A program made the position numbers and the translations under genes. The notes beneath the pieces were generated by a model. That model was not told the DNA's origin and did no database searches. It was given only the letters and a program-made list of their open reading frames with translations. From contig NC_088940.1 in assembly GCF_033473495.1 (NCBI RefSeq), forward strand, positions 2,418,001 through 2,482,000: 64,000 nucleotides of DNA, given 5' to 3'. Of this stretch, positions 59,281-64,000 are shown in pieces. The first letter of the stretch is position 1. Each line of letters starts with the position of its first letter. Source of the DNA: Cercospora beticola. Lineage: Eukaryota; Ascomycota; Dothideomycetes; Mycosphaerellales; Mycosphaerellaceae.

Positions 59281-59683
59281 AATTATATTCTCGTAGATAC
59301 TTGTCGGATAGATATAATATAGTAGAAGTAGAGATAATAAGTAGGAACTAACCGAGTTAATTATATTAGTTAGTTATAGGTTATATTTTACTTCTAAGAT
59401 AGGTATTAGCTAGGTTATATAATCTAGTATTATATAACCTATATTACCTAACTCTAATCTCTAAAGTATCTCTTAGAATATCTAACTAGACTATACTTTC
59501 TAATAGAGATTAGAATTAGGTAATATAAGTTATATAATACTAGGTTATATAACTTAGCTAATACCTATCTTAGAAGTAAGATATAACCTATAACTAACTA
59601 ATATTAACTCGGTTAGTTCCTACTTATTATTTCTACTTCTATTATATTATACCTATCTAATAAGTACCTTCGAGAATATAATT
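59281..59683. repeat. Large inverted repeat, probably two opposed copia LTRs
   Basis: Two arms of about 180-185 bp (59281-59465 and 59500-59683) are reverse complements with scattered transitions, around a centre near 59,482. Both ends carry the same word in opposite orientation (AATTATATTCTCG and CGAGAATATAATT). The left arm abuts the copia body, so an LTR origin is likely. Confidence 0.8.
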
Positions 59684-59686
59684 TAA

Positions 59687-60349
59687 TAGAATAGAAGATA
59701 GGAAAGGAATAAGAAAGAGAGAAAAGTAAAAGTAGAAGAGGAATAACTACTAGTATAGAAAACTACTACTTTCTCTACTGTTAGACTAACTCTATATAAA
59801 GGACTTACTAGACTAGAGAGTATAATAGTTATACTCTTAAGAATAGAGTATATTAGGATAAGATAATACTTTACTAAAAGAAGAGTCCTAGGATTTATAC
59901 TAGACTATAAATATAAATAGAGATATAAGATACTAAAATATATATATATATTCTACTTAAAATAGAATAAAAGAAAATATCTACTTTTCTAGATAGAGAG
60001 ATCTATAAACTAGAAGGACCTAGCTAATATAAAGAGAGAGCTATATATAGTAGTAAAGTAGCTTATCTAAGAAGAAGTCCTAGACTAATTCTTATTTATA
60101 AAAGAAAAGATATAGAAGAATAAAAGAAAAGAGAAAAGAAAGAATAGAGCTTAGTAAAAGGAGGACTTACTAGATATCTAGTATTATCCGAAGGAGAATA
60201 GAAGCGAAGGAAGCGGCTATATAGACTATAAATAAAGAGATATACGAGAGTTTTTTAAAGGCTTTTCTCTCGACCGATATATATAGAGCGTACTACTTAC
60301 TCTAGTTAAAAGAAGTAGACCGGCGTATAAGAATTATCTATCTATCTAT
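59687..60349 (+). repeat. LINE 3'-end repeat, copy 2
   Basis: Second, direct copy of the 52385-53046 segment. It carries extra G to A changes relative to copy 1 (for example in the AGTAAGAGTAGG segment). It fits a 5'-truncated LINE insertion or a duplicated 3' end. Confidence 0.82.
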
Positions 60350-61145
60350 ATAGTCGAGTAAGCTTCTAAGTATACTATATACTTTAGAAACGTATTAGAA
60401 ATATATCTTTTATTTAATAAAAGTTTAATTAATTATAACTACTAAGATACTAGAAAAATACGTTTAAGATACGAATCTAAAATATTTCTACTACGTATCT
60501 AATCTATCTTTAATACGTTTACTAAGCGTAGCTCTATTAAATAAAAATTTAAATAAAAATTAATTATTTTTATTAGAATTTTATTCTAGAAGTCTAGATA
60601 TTTTACTAAGCTACTATATAGGTATCTAATACGTATAGAGCTAAGTAAGTCTTACTAGTTATAGTACGTACTATATACGTATCTAATATATATAGTAATA
60701 GTAGTAAAGAATTAGTTTTAAATTTAATTTAATTTTCTTTAGAATTTAGCTATAATACTATTAATACTATACGTATAATATTCGTATCTAATACTTATAA
60801 GTACTAGATATACTAAAAGTACTTTCTCTATAAATTTTCTTTATAATTATACTAATAAATAATAATATTTTTTTTTATAATTAATTATTATAGTTATTAT
60901 ACTCTTAATATTAGATTCGTATCTTATACGTATCCTAGAAACGTATTAGATACGTATAGCTATAATACGAATCTAATACGAATCTAATATATTTTAGATA
61001 TATTTTAAATCTATTCCTTTAAATAGTTTTTTCTATCTTAAATTTCTAGAAATTTAAACGAAACGTATTAGAAACGTATCTTAGTGGCCGGCTAGGCATC
61101 TATATGGTCATCTTGGCGCGATTAGTAAGCGCGGAAATCATCCGA
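60350..61145. other. AT-rich unclassified part of the island
   Basis: About 800 bp of very AT-rich DNA with no coding trace. Words related to ACGTATTAGAAACGTATC and its parts recur at 60,396, 60,940 and 61,070, and ATACGAATCTAA recurs at 60,473 and 60,966. It may be a decayed MITE or DNA transposon end; I cannot assign it. Confidence 0.5.
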
Positions 61146-61179
61146 GTGGTCAGCCGAATTTGCCGACATGGTCAGCTCA
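61146..61179 (-). repeat. Right arm of the island-bounding inverted repeat
   Basis: Reverse complement begins TGAGCTGACCATGTCGG and pairs with 47866-47899. I see no convincing target-site duplication outside the two arms. Confidence 0.75.
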
Positions 61180-61837
61180 CCTGCACACTCGCTGCTTGCA
61201 CACGAGCTCACTTCTGAGATTACGAATCGATCATGATCCCCGTCTCTCTCTGACCGAACTTTGTATTTCGAAGTCGACCGCGTCAGCATCGTAAGACAAT
61301 CCAGCATGGACATGGCTAGCCTATCACGCTTTCACGTGCTCACGCGTTAAAATGAGACCTTGGCATCGCGAAGATACATCAGGCAAATGGAACATCTCTC
61401 GTACATTGCCAGCCATCGAGAGCCGAGCACTTCGGGTGTCTCTCATCTATATATCCTCTATACTCGCTTTGGGGTATATGCAGTATTACTGTTATTGTTC
61501 TTCGCAAGTCGCCACTCCTCCTCTTCCTCCGTCTTCTCATACAACCACCTCCTCAGCCCCAGAACTAAAGCAGGATGCTTGAAAGAAAAAGCTGTTGCAA
61601 CGATGCAGAATGCTATGCGCTGAAGTGCCACAGAATAAAACAGACTCCCCACGCACAAAAAACTCAAAATCTCATCCGCGTTCGAACGCCGGTTTCGATC
61701 ATCATCAGATCATGAAAATCCCATGCAGAAAAAGCACACCAAAATCGACATTCGTTCTGCTTTCCAGAAGTCTGTACAGGTCAAACAAAAGCGTGGTATC
61801 AAGAAGCGAAATTGCGTCCGTGTCGTCGTTGATCATC
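61180..61837. other. Spacer with 3' flank of the glucan synthase gene
   Basis: The 658 bp return to ordinary base composition with normal CpA/TpG. They hold the 3' UTR of the minus-strand gene. No other gene is supported. Confidence 0.65.
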
Positions 61838-64000
61838 TTATGGCTTGGTGAGTTGCTCCTTGCGGAAGAATGTGAAGAAGCCCACACAGATGCCAAGTTG
61901 GAAAGCGAGACAGATCCAGAACCATGGCTGAGAAAGGCCATCAACCCATCCGCCAGCGAAGTTGGGGAAGGTCGGTCCGGGACCTGTGCTGTTGAGACCA
62001 TCTGCTCTTGCAATCTGTATGAATGTCAGCACGTGTGTGTAGGAGAAGATGTGTAGGTTGTGGGAAGCGACTTACGATCGTGGCTATCGCACCAATGACT
62101 TGACCAGCCATGAGAGCAAAAGAGCAATGGAAGCGGACCATGGTCTGCAACAGGATCATACCAAAGCCGATGCCTTGGATGGAGTCGAGCACGCCGAGCC
62201 ACAGCCAAAGACACCTGCCCAGCAGAGCAGATGCGATAGGGCCGCCAGCCCAAGGAAGGTACTGCCCAATGTTGGAGTTTGACCACAGAATCTGACACCA
62301 TCTTGGAGCACCTAGGCCGATAGCGAAGATGGGGATGATCCAGCTGTGAGTCGTTGAGAGATATCCGAAGAAGAGCAGCACGCCGATCCACACAACCACA
62401 AAGAAGAGGAGGATGAGCAAGAAGATGGCCCATCCTGGGGCGTGTCTGGAACTCCAGAGATACGACCAGTTACGACCATATGGTGCAGACAGGAAGATGT
62501 TTTGGATGAACACAGCGACCAAGAACCAGACGACGATCTTTCTTCGGAAGATGGACGAGTAGAAGTCGGGCACGCCACCGGGTTTCTGGCGATAGAAGTC
62601 TGGGAGACCGAAGAAGAGAACCAAGCCGACAGCCCACAAGAAGATGGAGATCGGAATGCCGATTGCGGTCATCTTGTAGCCCAAAGAGGTTGATTGTCCA
62701 TTCGCGTTGGTGCGTGTAAGCTGGCTACCCCAGGCCCAGAGTCCAACAACATACAGCTGTTGTGTGCCTTGAATTGCGCATGCTCTGAACGCCCAGTCCT
62801 TAACAGGCGCCGAGCCAAGCGAACCGAAGTTCTGAGCAAAGAACAGTGAGCCGGAAGACGATGCCACTGCGTACATGGCGGTAGCCACGTTTTGCACCCA
62901 TCCACGAGCGCTGTCAGATTTGCCGAATGGTGCAAAAGCCAGGAGCCAGAAAGCCAAGCCATAGAATACCCATGGTAGACTGAGACACCAGACAGCCTCG
63001 AAGCGACGGAAAACAAACCACCAGATCAAGGTTGTTGCCAAGTAGATACAGGCGATTGTGTACAGTTGGCCAGCAGTCTGTCCGACCTGGCCACTGATGA
63101 GTGTGATCTGGTAAGAGTTCGCGGCGAGGATCTGTCCCAATGCGAGCAGGAGAGAGTAGACGGGCCAGTCTCCCACCTTCTGCAGCATTATACGCTTGAT
63201 GCCCGTTGGGGCCTTGTAGTTCTCGGGAAGCAAGAACTGGGCGAGCGACTCGTCTGTCTCAATGCCTTCGTAGATTGAGCCAGCTGGAGTTGGTCCTCTC
63301 GATGCGTTGGGCGTTGTAGCGCGGCTCATTTTAGCATCATGCAAGCGGCCGAACCATTCCTTTTCCGACTTCTCCAAGTACTCCTCAATGCACAGAGCGC
63401 TTTCCGAGTTGCTGCCGTTCAGGGAATCGAGTTTCTTGTCAAAAGTCTTGATATACAGTCCAGTAGGATCGGTAAAGAATGGCATCAGGTCCTGAGGCTG
63501 GTTCTTCTTCTCGTCCATGACAGTCTCCGTAGAGAGAGGGGTCTGCGGAATGCTGGGTGCCATGCCTCGCACGGGGCTATGTGGACGAGATAAGAAGGGA
63601 AATCGTGCACCCTCTGGTGTATCTCCTGGTGTCGTGGGGGAGAAGTAGGGATTATGCGTTGCGCTAGGAGCCGACGGACCTGCATGGCCGAGCGTACCAT
63701 CGCGCAGTGAGTAGTTGTATTCATTGACACCGCCCAGCTGAGACCGACGCTTTGAATCTTCTGCTTCTTGACGCGTGATGATCTCTTCGTCCTCGATACT
63801 GCTGAGACGGCGACGTGGGTCCTGCTGTTCTTCGAGTGAATTGCGGCGAGAGGCGCTAGGAGTGTGAGAAGAAGGTGTCGTCGACTGTGGCGGAGAGCCT
63901 CCGTGACCAGGACCGTGTCGCATACCCAGTGAGAGAGATGCAGGGCGAGACGCGTTTGGTGTGGTCGCTCCGGAGCGGTTGGGCGAAGACGGCCGTGTGT
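61838..64000 (-). CDS. AGS1: Alpha-1,3-glucan synthase, C-terminal part
   Basis: C-terminal about 699 residues of a cell-wall alpha-1,3-glucan synthase (Ags/Mok family, full length about 2400). The gene enters from the right edge. Penultimate exon runs from 64000 to 62076; intron 62015-62075 (GTAAGT to CATACAG); last exon 62014-61838. Visible are the cytosolic Ser/Pro-rich linker after the synthase domain (S-R-P-A-S-L-S-L-G), TDPTGLYIKTFDKKLDSLNG and EEYLEKSEKEWFGRLHDAKM. They are followed by the multi-pass export domain of about a dozen helices: GDWPVYSLLLALGQILAANS, GLPDFYRQKPGGVPDFYSSI, SAPYGRNWSYLWSSRHAP. The last exon ends WFWICLAFQLGICVGFFTFF then RKEQLTKP, the family terminus. The polymer is made at the plasma membrane. 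Splicing replaces a spurious unspliced tail. Confidence 0.93.

Larger units (their letters stand above)
47866..61179. mobile_element. RIP-mutated nested transposon island
   Basis: A 13.3-kb AT-rich block, sharply different from both flanks. Between about 47,990 and 61,080 CpA and TpG are almost absent, leaving only a handful; TpA is in great excess. This is the RIP signature (C to T at CpA on either strand). A 34-bp imperfect inverted repeat lies at both edges. Inside, reading through stops, are a LINE (+), a Ty3/gypsy fragment (-), a Ty1/copia fragment (-), inverted LTR arms and a second LINE 3' end. No intact ORF longer than 70 codons remains. The island separates ERG27 from an alpha-1,3-glucan synthase gene. 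Confidence 0.92.

Noticed and set aside
47866..61179. The island as a centromere, or as an AT-rich domain with hidden small effector genes
   Set aside because: Almost every kilobase can be traced to a retroelement domain, and no intact signal-peptide ORF is present. Size and content fit an ordinary RIP-mutated transposon nest.
1..64000. tRNA genes
   Set aside because: I looked for B-box words (GGTTCGAATCC-like and complements) in the spacers and found none with a plausible A box at the right distance. A covariance search was not possible.

Overview
The window is nuclear DNA of a filamentous ascomycete. Genes are dense and mostly have 1-4 short introns of about 48-80 nt with GTRAGT-like donors and CTAAC/CTGAC branch sites. 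The protein set is typical of Pezizomycotina (PEX8, ERG27, alpha-1,3-glucan synthase, TMEM170, RMND1/DUF155, SRR1, BIM1-like copper protein). A 13-kb block almost free of CpA/TpG is the footprint of repeat-induced point mutation (RIP). The style resembles Dothideomycetes (Mycosphaerella-like), but species cannot be fixed from sequence alone. No tRNA, rRNA, CRISPR array or viral gene was seen.

Layout. 1-931 (-): 5' part of PFS2/WDR33. 1495-2503 (-): class II aldolase. 2504-5264: no supported gene. 5265-7535 (+): disordered protein with DUF3659-like motifs. 8494-9765 (+): SLC35F/DUF914 transporter. 10124-10674 (-) TMEM170 and 11010-13125 (+) PEX8 share a 335-bp divergent promoter. 14020-15709 (+): BAR-SH3 protein. 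16326-18145 (+): RMND1/DUF155. 18837-19613 (+): SRR1 protein. 19677-20292 (-): SnoaL-like gene with an apparent frameshift. 21787-22465 (+): cupin. 22912-23769 (-): BIM1-like GPI-anchored copper protein. 25036-25743 (-): disordered hypothetical. 26877-28036 (-): F-box protein. 28516-29043 (-): truncated lipase relic. 30113-34611 (+): 1472-residue disordered protein. 35140-35928 (-): GPI-anchored cell-surface protein. 36903-37910 (+): kinase with a frameshift. 38893-40213 (-): mpaB/DUF2236-like gene with an in-frame stop. 40903-42063 (+): epoxide hydrolase. 42147-44049 (-): amino-acid permease. 45153-45779 (+): isochorismatase-like hydrolase. 46248-47693 (-): ERG27. 47866-61179: RIP-mutated transposon island. 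61838-64000 (-): C-terminal part of an alpha-1,3-glucan synthase that continues past the window.

The island. A 34-bp imperfect inverted repeat marks both edges. Inside are a LINE (Tad/I-like, +), a truncated Ty3/gypsy copy (-), a partial Ty1/copia copy (-), two inverted LTR-like arms, and a second copy of the LINE 3' end. Zinc-knuckle Cys and His codons have become Tyr, and a reverse-transcriptase catalytic Asp has become Asn, as RIP chemistry predicts. CpG is kept in some sub-blocks and nearly absent in others, which suggests different mutational histories.

Most genes here are housekeeping or accessory genes with no evident shared pathway, and I see no biosynthetic cluster. Four reading frames (SnoaL, lipase, kinase, mpaB-like) look broken. 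Two of them (19.7-20.3 and 28.5-29.0 kb) lie singly, and two are adjacent at 36.9-40.2 kb. I found no convincing new multi-gene system. The most unusual material is the structure and mutational mosaic of the transposon island.
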